A DNA stretch of 15,166 nucleotides, taken from the NCBI GenBank assembly GCA_030697975.1, contig JAUYOQ010000335.1, forward strand, positions 1-15,166, written 5' to 3'. Within the stretch, counting starts at the first letter, position 1. Every line of letters starts with the position of its first letter. A model generated the notes under the pieces. It was not told where the DNA came from and searched no databases. It saw nothing but the letters and a program-made list of their open reading frames with translations. Shown piece after piece: positions 1-6,207 of the stretch. The translations under genes were made by a program, and so were the position numbers. This DNA is from Nitrosopumilaceae archaeon (GTDB lineage Archaea; Thermoproteota; Nitrososphaeria; Nitrososphaerales; Nitrosopumilaceae).

Positions 1-149
1 TCACCTTCAATTTTGATTTCTTGTGTTTTCATGTGATGTCTTGCAAACTCTTTTACCATGTTAATTGCCCGTTTTGCTCTTTGGTTGTCTGGGCTAAGCA
101 GTACCTTTCCCAGGTTTATCGTGTATACACGCTCAAGTTCTTGTGACAT
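1..149 (-). CDS. rpl31e: 50S ribosomal protein L31e (partial, C-terminus beyond window)
   Basis: The reverse strand reads MSQELERVYTINLGKVLLSP and continues with a basic helical segment (residues about 22-42, KR-rich, ending ARHHMKTQEI). This matches the N-terminal half of archaeal/eukaryotic L31e, a protein of the large ribosomal subunit near the exit tunnel. Only 49 codons lie inside the window; the rest is cut off at base 1. The ATG (147-149) follows the rpl39e stop codon (150-152) with no spacer, so the two are surely cotranscribed. In archaea rpl39e-rpl31e is a conserved pair, often followed by the eIF6 homologue, which would lie outside this window. The call rests on sequence recognition plus this neighbour. 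Confidence 0.93.
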   Translation of the reverse strand, partial: MSQELERVYTINLGKVLLSPDNQRAKRAINMVKEFARHHMKTQEIKIEG

Positions 150-308
150 TTATCCTACCTCAACATCTGTTCGTCTCCACGCTCTACGTTTTGGGTTTGT
201 GCGCACTGTTCTTTTTGTTCGTACAATGACCCATGCTGGGACTGGAGATGATTGTTTAATCTTTTTCATTAGTCGTGTTTTGCGTGGACCTGGTTTTCTT
301 GCTGCCAT
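150..308 (-). CDS. rpl39e: 50S ribosomal protein L39e
   Basis: A 52-residue, very basic protein starting MAARKPGPRKTRLMKKIKQS, with central PVPAWVIVRTKR and a C-terminal TNPKRRAWRRTDVEVG. The length (family about 50-52 residues) and the PxPxWxxxRT...RRxWRR pattern are those of L39e, which lines the ribosomal exit tunnel in archaea and eukaryotes. The gene is first in an rpl39e-rpl31e transcript, and its TAA stop abuts the rpl31e ATG. A TATA-like element (TTTAAAAAG on the minus strand) lies 23 nt upstream of the ATG, which fits a leaderless or nearly leaderless mRNA. A plus-strand open frame overlaps this gene but its translation has no recognisable features. Confidence 0.94.
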   Translation of the reverse strand: MAARKPGPRKTRLMKKIKQSSPVPAWVIVRTKRTVRTNPKRRAWRRTDVEVG

Positions 309-330
309 AAAACGTGTGGCAAGCCAAGCT

Positions 331-339
331 CTTTTTAAA
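331..339 (-). promoter_or_regulatory. TATA box of the rpl39e-rpl31e operon
   Basis: The minus strand reads CATTTAAAAAG here, ending about 23 nt before the rpl39e ATG. This is the spacing expected of an archaeal TATA box for a leaderless transcript. The assignment is by position and composition only. Confidence 0.5.
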
Positions 340-355
340 TGAATCTCGAATTATT

Positions 356-916
356 CTAAATCAAATTTTGATTTGACATCAAATCTACAATCTGTTTTAG
401 CATTCTTGCAGAAGCTCCCCACACAATTTTATTTTTGAAAGTAAATGTGTACATCTCTTGAATTGATTTGTGATTTAGATCAGTATCATCTGCAAGTGTT
501 TGTAAAAATGGAATCATTGGAATGTGCAATATTGTTTTTACCTCATGGTTTGCCCTAAGCTGTGGCATGCTATCTAATATGGAAACAAATGGAATTATTT
601 TAAATCCAGAATTAAGTGTGGTGACAGGCTTTAGCTGTCCAATTACTTTGTTTCGTAAAACTTCTAGCCCGATTTCTTCTTTTGTTTCACGTAGTGCAGT
701 ATCTAAAATATCCTTGTCTCTCTCATCAAACTTTCCTCCAGGAAATGAAATCTCGCCTGCATGGAAATTCATAGTGTCTGGTTTTTCTGTCATTATGATG
801 GTTGGTTCTGTGCCATAAATTACAATCATAACAGATGCAAGTTTGTTTTTTCCATCATCAAATATTTCAGTGGAAATTTTACTTGATAATGCAGTCTTGA
901 GTTTGCCAATTTCCAT
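356..916 (-). CDS. Nudix hydrolase, CoA pyrophosphatase (NudL/YeaB)-like
   Basis: The protein is 186 aa with the ATG at 914-916; a TTG three codons earlier is the only other upstream choice. It carries HAGEISFPGGK (residues about 52-62) followed by a Nudix box (LRETKEEIGL, about 75-84). The fused pattern H-x-G-E-I-S-F-P-G-G-K ... TALRET-EEIGL is the hallmark of the NudL/UPF0035 branch, which hydrolyses coenzyme A and its derivatives to phosphopantetheine and 3',5'-ADP using Mg2+ bound by the glutamates of the Nudix box. The substrate is inferred from family; other Nudix substrates are possible. It lies 47 bp upstream of the ribosomal pair on the same strand and is divergent from the MTHFR-like gene. 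The product is likely cytosolic: no membrane segment or signal peptide is visible. Confidence 0.85.
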   Translation of the reverse strand: MEIGKLKTALSSKISTEIFDDGKNKLASVMIVIYGTEPTIIMTEKPDTMNFHAGEISFPGGKFDERDKDILDTALRETKEEIGLEVLRNKVIGQLKPVTTLNSGFKIIPFVSILDSMPQLRANHEVKTILHIPMIPFLQTLADDTDLNHKSIQEMYTFTFKNKIVWGASARMLKQIVDLMSNQNLI

Positions 917-942
917 ATACAGCAATAAAATTAGTTTGTTAT

Positions 943-952
943 TGATTTTATC
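943..952 (-). promoter_or_regulatory. TATA-like element upstream of the Nudix gene
   Basis: The minus strand reads AGATAAAAT here, ending about 27 nt before the ATG at 916 and about 18 nt before the TTG alternative at 925. This would place transcription initiation close to the start codon. It is supported by spacing only. Confidence 0.3.
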
Positions 953-960
953 TTTCTAAA

Positions 961-970
961 GGTTTTAACC
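961..970 (+). promoter_or_regulatory. TATA-like element upstream of the MTHFR-like gene
   Basis: GGTTTTAACC contains TTTTAA 23-28 nt before the ATG at 992, which fits a leaderless archaeal transcript. The element is also a 4-bp inverted repeat (GGTT/AACC). The 75-bp gap to the divergent Nudix gene must hold both promoters. Confidence 0.35.
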
Positions 971-991
971 AAGTAAATTTGAAATGCCTAT

Positions 992-1741
992 ATGACATTA
1001 CGATACGAAATAAATCCCCCAAAAGTAATTCAGGACAAGTTACTATCGCATGAACCCCAAAGATCACTTGACGACATAAAACAACGAATAATAAATATCA
1101 GCAAAAACTGTAATGGAATTCATATTACAGACTCGGTTCTTGGCATTCCTCGAGTGTCTCCACTTACTTTGGCAGCCATCATTAGAGATTTTAGTAAAAA
1201 AATAGAGATAACAATTAGTCTTCGTGTAAGAGATCGAGATCTTGTTGCACTAACACAATCTGTTCGCGATGCAGTACTTTTGGGGTTAAATGGTGTACTC
1301 ATACTGAAAGGAGATGCATCAGCTGATGGGCCAAAAGATTCTGGCTTGGTTCCAAGCCAGGTTGTAAAACACCTTAACGAGTTAGGCTTTAACAAAAATA
1401 TTGATCTGTTTTTGTCGTTACCAAGTAACCCAGATTTTAACAAAATTGGAAAAAAGCTTGATGCAGAACCTGCAGGCTTTATCACTCAAGTAATTCATTC
1501 AGAAAAACAGGTCACGCGAATAGTTGATGAGCTAAAGCCTCAAGGCTTTAAAGTGATTCCATGTGTGTTATTGCCATCTGAGAAAAACACAAACTCTGCC
1601 AAGTTTTTGAAACTTGACTGGTCAGGCTATCAGGATAATGTACTGGATTTTATAAAAAATGTTCATAGTATTGCAGGCGATGTTTTAATTTCCTCGCCAA
1701 ATGACTATGCAAAAGCACAAAATTTGTTTAAATCACTTTAA
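992..1741 (+). CDS. methylenetetrahydrofolate reductase-like protein (MetF family)
   Basis: The protein is 249 aa, somewhat shorter than bacterial MetF (about 290). It starts with the MTHFR signature YEINPPK (residues 5-11, counterpart of EFFPPK, with the family's catalytic-type Glu at 6). It then shows GIHITDSVLG-PRVSPLTLA (about 42-60), SLRVRDRD (76-83) and GVLILKGD (101-108). These are the barrel strands that hold FAD and folate in MTHFR, which reduces methylene-tetrahydropterin to the methyl donor for methionine. In archaea the C1 carrier and reductant may differ from E. coli, so the exact cofactor is open. The gene converges on a split metE pair, consistent with methyl supply for methionine synthesis. 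Its last codons are closely related to a decayed second copy at 3823-3990. The stop overlaps the stop of a minus-strand small ORF. Confidence 0.82.
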   Translation: MTLRYEINPPKVIQDKLLSHEPQRSLDDIKQRIINISKNCNGIHITDSVLGIPRVSPLTLAAIIRDFSKKIEITISLRVRDRDLVALTQSVRDAVLLGLNGVLILKGDASADGPKDSGLVPSQVVKHLNELGFNKNIDLFLSLPSNPDFNKIGKKLDAEPAGFITQVIHSEKQVTRIVDELKPQGFKVIPCVLLPSEKNTNSAKFLKLDWSGYQDNVLDFIKNVHSIAGDVLISSPNDYAKAQNLFKSL

Positions 1742-1884
1742 AGTACAAAATACTCTGCTTGTGAATGATGTACTATTATTGCAGCAGTTGATTGTTCTGG
1801 AACTGGCAAAGTGTACGATTGTGAAATTAGTTTATCACCATCACGTATACTGAATTTTAATGTAAGACTAGTTATCAGTACCAA
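1738..1884 (-). CDS. possible small protein (48 aa) following metE
   Basis: After the metE stop codon the same frame stays open. From a TTG at 1882-1884 it encodes 48 residues beginning MVLITSLTLKFSIRDGDKLI and ending IIVHHSQAEYFVL. Its alternation of hydrophobic and polar residues looks protein-like (beta-rich), and its TAA stop shares bases with the stop of the convergent MTHFR-like gene. I do not recognise the family. There is no clear Shine-Dalgarno sequence before the TTG and no ATG, so it may instead be the tail of a lost gene or untranslated 3' sequence. The catalytic MetE protein already ends at the usual point, so read-through is not needed to explain it. Confidence 0.35.
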   Translation of the reverse strand: MVLITSLTLKFSIRDGDKLISQSYTLPVPEQSTAAIIVHHSQAEYFVL

Positions 1885-1893
1885 ATAAAAGAA

Positions 1894-2907
1894 CTAATTT
1901 CCGATTGTCTGTCTTGCAAGCTCAGCTCCTTCTACCATGACCTTGAGCTTCTCAAAGGCAACTGCTCTTGATCTTGTTCTAAGGCCGCAATCAGGATTTA
2001 CATAAACCTTGGCAGGATCGCCCAATGCTTTTGCAGAATAAAGTATCCTGTCTCGGATAAGCTTTGTAGTTTCTATCTTGTCAACATGAACATCAGTTAC
2101 CCCTATGCCAATTTCTCCTTTGAATCCGTACTCTTTGAACAACTTTAGCACATGGTACCCCTTTCTTTCCTTGTCGCTTACTCCCAAGTTCCATGTGTCA
2201 CGGTTTGCAAACTCTAGTGTGTATTGTTCTGCTTTTATTTCTGGCATATACGGTGCAAGTGCCTCGTAATCATTTCCTGAAAAGCATGCATGGACAACCA
2301 CTTTTGCATTTATTCCCTTGACTGATTCGTTGACTGATTGACGAAAGATGTCCATCTCTAATGGATGTGATGTGGCTGCAGGCTCGTCAATCTGTATTAT
2401 TTTTGCTCCAAGTTTTACCAAGTCCTTAACAAGTGGTCTTACAACTTTTCTTGCTAGTGCAATCACAAGATCCTCTTTGGATTTGTAATACTCATCATAC
2501 GACCAGTCAGCCAAGGTATAGGCGCCAGTTACTGGCACCTTGATTTTGTGCTTTGCGTTTTCTTTTATAAACATAAACTCGTCAGCATGAAAATTTTGCT
2601 TGTAGCCAATCTCGCTTGTTATTCGCGCCTTGTTGTAATACTTGTTGTCCCAAGATCTTACGCGACCAGCAAACTCAAATCCCTTGATGTATCTGACAGG
2701 TTCTTCATACATCTCAACCCGCCTTGCCTCACCATCATATATTATGTCAAGACCAATGTCTTCAAGCATCTTTATGTTCAAAAGTGCAGCATCATTTCTT
2801 GCCCTTGCCTTGTCATCTTTTGATATTTCTGGATTCTTTACCACATTCAAAAGCCAAGATGGCTTCTTTAGACTACCTATCTCTTGGGTTTGAAAATGTT
2901 TATGCAC
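1894..2907 (-). CDS. metE: cobalamin-independent methionine synthase, catalytic (C-terminal) domain protein
   Basis: The protein is 337 aa from the GTG at 2905-2907. It corresponds to the C-terminal barrel of MetE, which transfers a methyl group to homocysteine to give methionine. The zinc/homocysteine ligands are all visible: HAC (His206, Cys208), Glu232 in QYTLEFANRD and Cys307 in NPDCGLRTR. It also has TQEIGSLKKPSW near the N-terminus and QIDEPA around 172-177. The GTG start was chosen because GAGGAG sits six bases upstream and because it leaves only an 8-bp overlap with the upstream metE-N-like gene. In-frame TTG codons at 2934 and 2925 are possible but lack such a site. Archaeal MetE proteins are usually this short form and can take the methyl group from a corrinoid or other carrier, so the donor here is unproven. 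The upstream overlap suggests coupled translation and a complex of the two halves. Confidence 0.9.
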   Translation of the reverse strand: MHKHFQTQEIGSLKKPSWLLNVVKNPEISKDDKARARNDAALLNIKMLEDIGLDIIYDGEARRVEMYEEPVRYIKGFEFAGRVRSWDNKYYNKARITSEIGYKQNFHADEFMFIKENAKHKIKVPVTGAYTLADWSYDEYYKSKEDLVIALARKVVRPLVKDLVKLGAKIIQIDEPAATSHPLEMDIFRQSVNESVKGINAKVVVHACFSGNDYEALAPYMPEIKAEQYTLEFANRDTWNLGVSDKERKGYHVLKLFKEYGFKGEIGIGVTDVHVDKIETTKLIRDRILYSAKALGDPAKVYVNPDCGLRTRSRAVAFEKLKVMVEGAELARQTIGN

Positions 2908-3826
2908 TTTTAACTCCTCTTGCAATCTCGCCAAGCTTCAATATCTTCCTGACTGCAAACTCTTTTGGCAGGTATTGTAGATCAAAGTTTGTTGTGACAA
3001 ATGCTTCATTTGGCTTTGTCTTTGATATTATGTTGTTAATTTCTGTGACGAGTTCGTGTTTGTCTTCAAGCTTTGTGTTGTAGGAGTTTACAATCCCAAT
3101 AGCTAACGTTTTTCCGGAAAAGCTGTGTTTTTTAATCGATGATATAGGCGTCGTTGTAGTATCAATACCAAGACCTGAAACAGGCATATCCAAGAGCCTT
3201 TCAAGCTTTTTTGTAATGTCACCAAAGTAAAAATGCAAGATTGTCTTTGCTTTAAGTCCTTTAGTGATTATGTTTAACGCATCCTTTACTGTGCTAAAGT
3301 CTACCTTTGGGTTGTATGCTATTGATGGTGCAACAAGCTGAATCAGACTAAATCCTGATTTTACTAGAGTGTCTATCTCTTTTCGCAACATCTTTGCTAT
3401 AGAGAGGGCAAGCTCGTCCTTTTTTCTATATCTTGAGCTAACATGTACATCTGCAAATGTATAGGGATCTACAAGGCATACAGTCCTGTTTTTTGGAAGC
3501 AATGAAACGGCAAGATGTGACTTTACAATATTCCCAGCATCGGCAAAGTCGCCATCAAGTGCAAGCTTGCGGTAGAAGGTGTTTGTCTCATAGACCCGGT
3601 TTAGTGCCTCTGGCTTGACTGACTTTAGTTTGGAAAATGGCCTGAAAATGTCATCCCAATCTACAAGGGGATCACAGACATAGCCAAGTCTTGCTTTCTT
3701 TTGAATCACAATATACTCTTTTTTTTCTGCCAAGTAAAGCGAAGCTAGGTTTTTTGCATTTGTGCGAGTGGCATCTATCAGCTTCTCAGAACGTGGATAA
3801 ATCCCGATAGTGTAAGACGAAATCAA
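2900..3826 (-). CDS. MetE N-terminal-domain-like protein
   Basis: The 308-aa protein begins (TTG start) ISSYTIGIYPRSEKLIDATR, has an LVDPYTF segment (about residues 119-125) followed by a helical SRYRKKDELALSIAKMLRKE region and barrel-like IQLVAPSIAYNP (about 162-173), and ends KILKLGEIARGVKSA. This resembles the N-terminal barrel of full-length MetE (Meth_synt_1 type). It lacks the HxC...E...C zinc site found in the downstream partner, so it is probably a non-catalytic or folate-binding half. It overlaps the catalytic metE gene by 8 bp. The TTG is the only reasonable start: an in-frame TGA lies eight codons upstream, and the TTG shares bases (TTGA) with the stop of a decayed MTHFR-like gene, the relic of an ancestral metF-metE-N-metE operon. 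Confidence 0.8.
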   Translation of the reverse strand: MISSYTIGIYPRSEKLIDATRTNAKNLASLYLAEKKEYIVIQKKARLGYVCDPLVDWDDIFRPFSKLKSVKPEALNRVYETNTFYRKLALDGDFADAGNIVKSHLAVSLLPKNRTVCLVDPYTFADVHVSSRYRKKDELALSIAKMLRKEIDTLVKSGFSLIQLVAPSIAYNPKVDFSTVKDALNIITKGLKAKTILHFYFGDITKKLERLLDMPVSGLGIDTTTTPISSIKKHSFSGKTLAIGIVNSYNTKLEDKHELVTEINNIISKTKPNEAFVTTNFDLQYLPKEFAVRKILKLGEIARGVKSA

Positions 3827-3990
3827 AACTTCTTTATGGTTTCAAACGCCCCCTTAAAATCATTTGGAGATCTAAAGAACATCGCCTGCAATCTTGTGAT
3901 CTTTTTTTATGAAATCAAGGACATTTTTTGATAGTCTGACCAGTCAATCTGTAGCATCTAAGCAGATCTCTTGTTTTTTTGCCAATCATT
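3823..3990 (-). pseudogene. C-terminal remnant of a second MTHFR-like gene
   Basis: Read in shifting frames on the minus strand, this stretch gives IDWSDYQ, then NVLDFIKKDHKIAGDV, then FRSPNDFKGAFETIKKF-stop. The intact MTHFR-like protein at 992-1741 ends LDWSGYQDNVLDFIKN, VHSIAGDVLISSPNDYAKAQ, so the order and content match across two frame changes (near 3926-3930 and 3876-3880). At DNA level a 15-mer (1670-1684 versus 3878-3892) and a 12-mer (1614-1625 versus 3936-3947) are identical. Further upstream, around 3962-3983, AAAAACA-AGA-TCTGC echoes the codons for EKNTNSA, with a stop codon; beyond about 4050 nothing is recognisable. The N-terminal three-quarters is missing. Its final TGA overlaps the TTG of metE-N. 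The simplest reading is a truncated, frameshifted paralogue left in the ancestral operon position. Confidence 0.78.
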
Positions 3991-4056
3991 GCAAAGGAAG
4001 TAACTGATTCGTTATTTGAGATTGGAATAATTGTTTGCGCGTTTTTAATTTCACTT

Positions 4057-4076
4057 AAAATAAAAAAATAAAAAAT
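4057..4076 (-). terminator. T-rich terminator after the 31-aa small ORF
   Basis: On the minus strand the stop of the small ORF at 4080-4175 is followed by several runs of six or seven T separated by A. Archaeal RNA polymerase typically terminates at such T-tracts without a stem. The call is based on composition and position. Confidence 0.5.
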
Positions 4077-4079
4077 AGG

Positions 4080-4175
4080 TTAAGATTGATTTTCTAAATT
4101 TGATTGTGCTTCTTTTTCTTTAGCCTTTTTAATAGCATTCTGAATTTCTTCATTTGTATGCTTGAAACGCTTCAT
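4080..4175 (-). CDS. putative 31-aa charged small protein
   Basis: The minus strand encodes MKRFKHTNEEIQNAIKKAKE followed by 11 more residues (ending NLENQS) and a TAA stop. The peptide is highly charged and should form an amphipathic helix (repeating hydrophobics at I11, I15, with K/E faces). An ATG start, a TATA-like TTAAATA 21 nt upstream and a T-rich stretch right after the stop together make it look like a self-contained, leaderless transcription unit. I do not recognise a family. It lies between the ABC transporter binding protein and the MTHFR remnant, and its product would be cytosolic. It could also be chance, given the length. Confidence 0.5.
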   Translation of the reverse strand: MKRFKHTNEEIQNAIKKAKEKEAQSNLENQS

Positions 4176-4341
4176 GATTATTTTATTCCAAATTCATATT
4201 TAACTCTGCGCTTGCTAACGCAGGCTCCATCTAGCCATGACCTTGTTCTCAATGCGTTTGAAAACAAAACCGTCAATCAAAATTCTATGAATGAAACTGG
4301 AACTAAAAAATGGCTCAAATTCATTTACCTAGTGTCAAACT
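4176..4341. other. intergenic region between the ABC operon and the 31-aa ORF
   Basis: This 166-bp stretch holds the TATA-like element of the small ORF (4197-4203, minus strand) and a short inverted repeat, TGCG/CGCA separated by eight bases (about 4206-4221). An open plus-strand frame covers it, but the protein it would give is low-complexity at the N-terminus and matches nothing I know. No tRNA or other RNA gene is recognisable. Confidence 0.4.
4197..4203 (-). promoter_or_regulatory. TATA-like element for the 31-aa small ORF
   Basis: TTAAATA on the minus strand ends 21 nt before the ATG at 4175, the spacing of a leaderless archaeal promoter. The evidence is positional. Confidence 0.4.
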
Positions 4342-5400
4342 TTAAGGAATCGTAGGCAGATTTTTTTCCTCAAGTACTTCATTGAGTAATTTCAAATCAT
4401 ATATTTTTGAAAGATCTGGTCTAGTATCTCCAAGAAATCCTATATCAAAGGCATCATTGGCAGATTGGAAAAGAGAGTCCTTTACAGGATCATACGTTAT
4501 CTCCATTCTTGAAAATGCTTCTTGAAATTCATCTTCAGGAATTGTTTTGCCTGTAAGCTTTTCAAGTTCTGTATTGAAAACTTTGAAAGCTTCTTCTTTG
4601 TTTTGATTTATCCATAGTGTTTCGTCTACATGTGCAGCAAGTAATTTCTTTACTATATCAGGATGGTTCTCGAGGTATCCTGTGCTAACTATGATATGGG
4701 CAGTTACAAACTGACCTTGTGGCCACAAGTCCCGCTCATCAAGGAAAATTCTGCCATTTGCTTCTTTGACTAGCTTTGCACCCCAAGGCTCGGGCACCCA
4801 TGCACCGTCAATTTCTTTTTTTAACATTAAAGTTAGAATATCAGGATTCTTTATTGGAATCACTTCTACATTGCCGCCATTTTCTGTAGTTTTGTATCCA
4901 TTTTTTAGCAAATATGCCCTTAACGCTACATCCTGAGTATTACCAAGCTGAGGTGAGGCAAACTTTTTGCCTGCAAAATCATCAGCTGAATTTATTCCTG
5001 CATCATTTCTGACAACAAAAACTGCTCCTCCGCTTGCCGCACCTGAAATTATGCGTAAAACCTCACCGTCTGATTTTATGTAACCATTTATTGCAGGATT
5101 AGGACCTACGTAAGTAACATCTACTCTATTTGCAAACAACGCCTCAATTGCTGATGGACCAGCGTTAAAGATCTGTGTTTCAACTTTTACATCACCTAGT
5201 GCTTTTTGAAAATCTCCATTTCCAAGTCCTATGACGGCTTGTGCATGATTGATGTTTGGGAAATATCCAATTCTTAAAACATCTGTAGTTGTGGTTGTGT
5301 TATTTTGTGATAAAAGAGGACTTGGGTTTGCAATAAATGAGACTGCAATTACAGCAGCAATAATTGCACCCGCAATTGCAAATTTTGTTTTTGGATTCAC
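4342..5400 (-). CDS. ABC transporter substrate-binding protein, nitrate/sulfonate/taurine type
   Basis: The 352-aa protein has an N-terminal hydrophobic segment (about residues 7-24) followed by a polar T-rich linker (33-39, TTTTTD) and then the mature fold starting LRIGYFPNINHAQAVIG (42-58). That opening plus FNAGPSAIEALFANRVDVTYVGPNPAINGY and WVPEPWGAKL are typical of the SsuA/TauA/NrtA (NMT1-like) family, which delivers sulfonates, taurine, nitrate/bicarbonate or pyrimidine thiamine precursors. The exact ligand cannot be read from the sequence. There is no lipobox cysteine, so it is probably held at the outer face of the membrane by the uncleaved N-terminal helix or released. The GTG start overlaps the permease stop by one base (TAGTG), so translation should be coupled. 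Confidence 0.9.
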   Translation of the reverse strand: MNPKTKFAIAGAIIAAVIAVSFIANPSPLLSQNNTTTTTDVLRIGYFPNINHAQAVIGLGNGDFQKALGDVKVETQIFNAGPSAIEALFANRVDVTYVGPNPAINGYIKSDGEVLRIISGAASGGAVFVVRNDAGINSADDFAGKKFASPQLGNTQDVALRAYLLKNGYKTTENGGNVEVIPIKNPDILTLMLKKEIDGAWVPEPWGAKLVKEANGRIFLDERDLWPQGQFVTAHIIVSTGYLENHPDIVKKLLAAHVDETLWINQNKEEAFKVFNTELEKLTGKTIPEDEFQEAFSRMEITYDPVKDSLFQSANDAFDIGFLGDTRPDLSKIYDLKLLNEVLEEKNLPTIP

Positions 5401-6179
5401 TATTCAATACCCCATCTTGATCTTACTTTTTCTTCTAGCTTAAACAATAGAAGCCTATCAACTAACAATCCAATTGTAAATATGGTAATCATACTAGCAA
5501 TTACTTGCCCCATGTCTTGAAATTCTCTTCCAACAGACAAAATATGTCCTAGTCCAACTATTGACATGAGTATTTCAGCGCCTATAATTGCGTGCCAAGC
5601 AAATGACCATCCCTGTCTTATTCCTATAATTAATGACGGTGTTGCAGCAGGTATTGTTGCATGCAAGAAGAGTGAGAGTCCCTTGGCACCCATATTTTTT
5701 GCAGCATCTATGTAGATTGGCGGAATGTTTCTGATACTACTATAAGTTGAGATGGTGATAGAGAAAACTGAACTCATTATTACCACAAACAAAATTCCTG
5801 CATCATTAAATCCAATTAATAAAATTGAAAATGGCACCCATGCAATGCTTGGAAAAGACAAAAGACCAGCAGAAAAGGAACTCATAGTCTTACCAAATCC
5901 TTTGAACTTTATCATTGCAAATCCTATTGCGGCTCCTAGTGCAATAGAGATGAAAAATCCAACAACTAGCCTTCCTAAAGTTATACCTATTCCCTTGAAT
6001 AATGTGTAATTCGAAATAATATTAGCAAAAGATTCTGCAACAGTAGCTGGAGATGGTAGAGATATCTTTGGCCAAATACCTAAAACGAATACAAGTTGCC
6101 ATATACCAATAAACACTGCTAAAAACAATGCTGCGTTAGCAACATCATCAAGATTCAAAAATAATTTTTTAATTTTCAT
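5400..6179 (-). CDS. ABC transporter permease, nitrate/sulfonate/taurine type
   Basis: The 259-aa integral membrane protein has about six hydrophobic segments (roughly 15-33, 66-90, 104-122, 126-146, 182-205, 228-246). The cytoplasmic coupling loop is clear: DAAKNMGAKGLSLFLHATIP (158-177), the EAA-type motif that contacts the ATPase, followed by PSLIIGIRQGWSFAWHAIIGAE, characteristic of SsuC/TauC/NrtB permeases. Length is normal for the family. The gene starts at an ATG 28 bp after the ATPase stop and ends sharing one base with the GTG of the binding-protein gene. It should form the channel of the importer with the neighbouring ATPase. Confidence 0.9.
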   Translation of the reverse strand: MKIKKLFLNLDDVANAALFLAVFIGIWQLVFVLGIWPKISLPSPATVAESFANIISNYTLFKGIGITLGRLVVGFFISIALGAAIGFAMIKFKGFGKTMSSFSAGLLSFPSIAWVPFSILLIGFNDAGILFVVIMSSVFSITISTYSSIRNIPPIYIDAAKNMGAKGLSLFLHATIPAATPSLIIGIRQGWSFAWHAIIGAEILMSIVGLGHILSVGREFQDMGQVIASMITIFTIGLLVDRLLLFKLEEKVRSRWGIE

Positions 6180-6207
6180 TATAATTTCACTAGCAACTTT
6201 GATTTTC

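Noticed and set aside
58..342. Plus-strand open frame of 94 codons over the ribosomal genes
   Set aside because: It is antisense to rpl39e and rpl31e, which are both clearly recognisable; its translation has no family features.
2908..2934. TTG start at 2934 for the catalytic metE gene
   Set aside because: It would overlap metE-N by 35 bp with no ribosome-binding site, while the GTG at 2907 has GAGGAG six bases upstream.
2548..3083. Several plus-strand open frames across the metE pair
   Set aside because: They are shadows of the two minus-strand metE-type genes, whose family motifs are intact.
4206..4221. TGCG...CGCA inverted repeat considered as a tRNA or transposon end
   Set aside because: There is no cloverleaf, no TTCRA arm and no partner repeat elsewhere; the stem is only four base pairs.
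4104..4355. Plus-strand open frame of 83 codons
   Set aside because: It starts as the antisense of the 31-aa ORF (giving a Phe-rich run) and runs into the end of the binding-protein gene; no recognisable domain.
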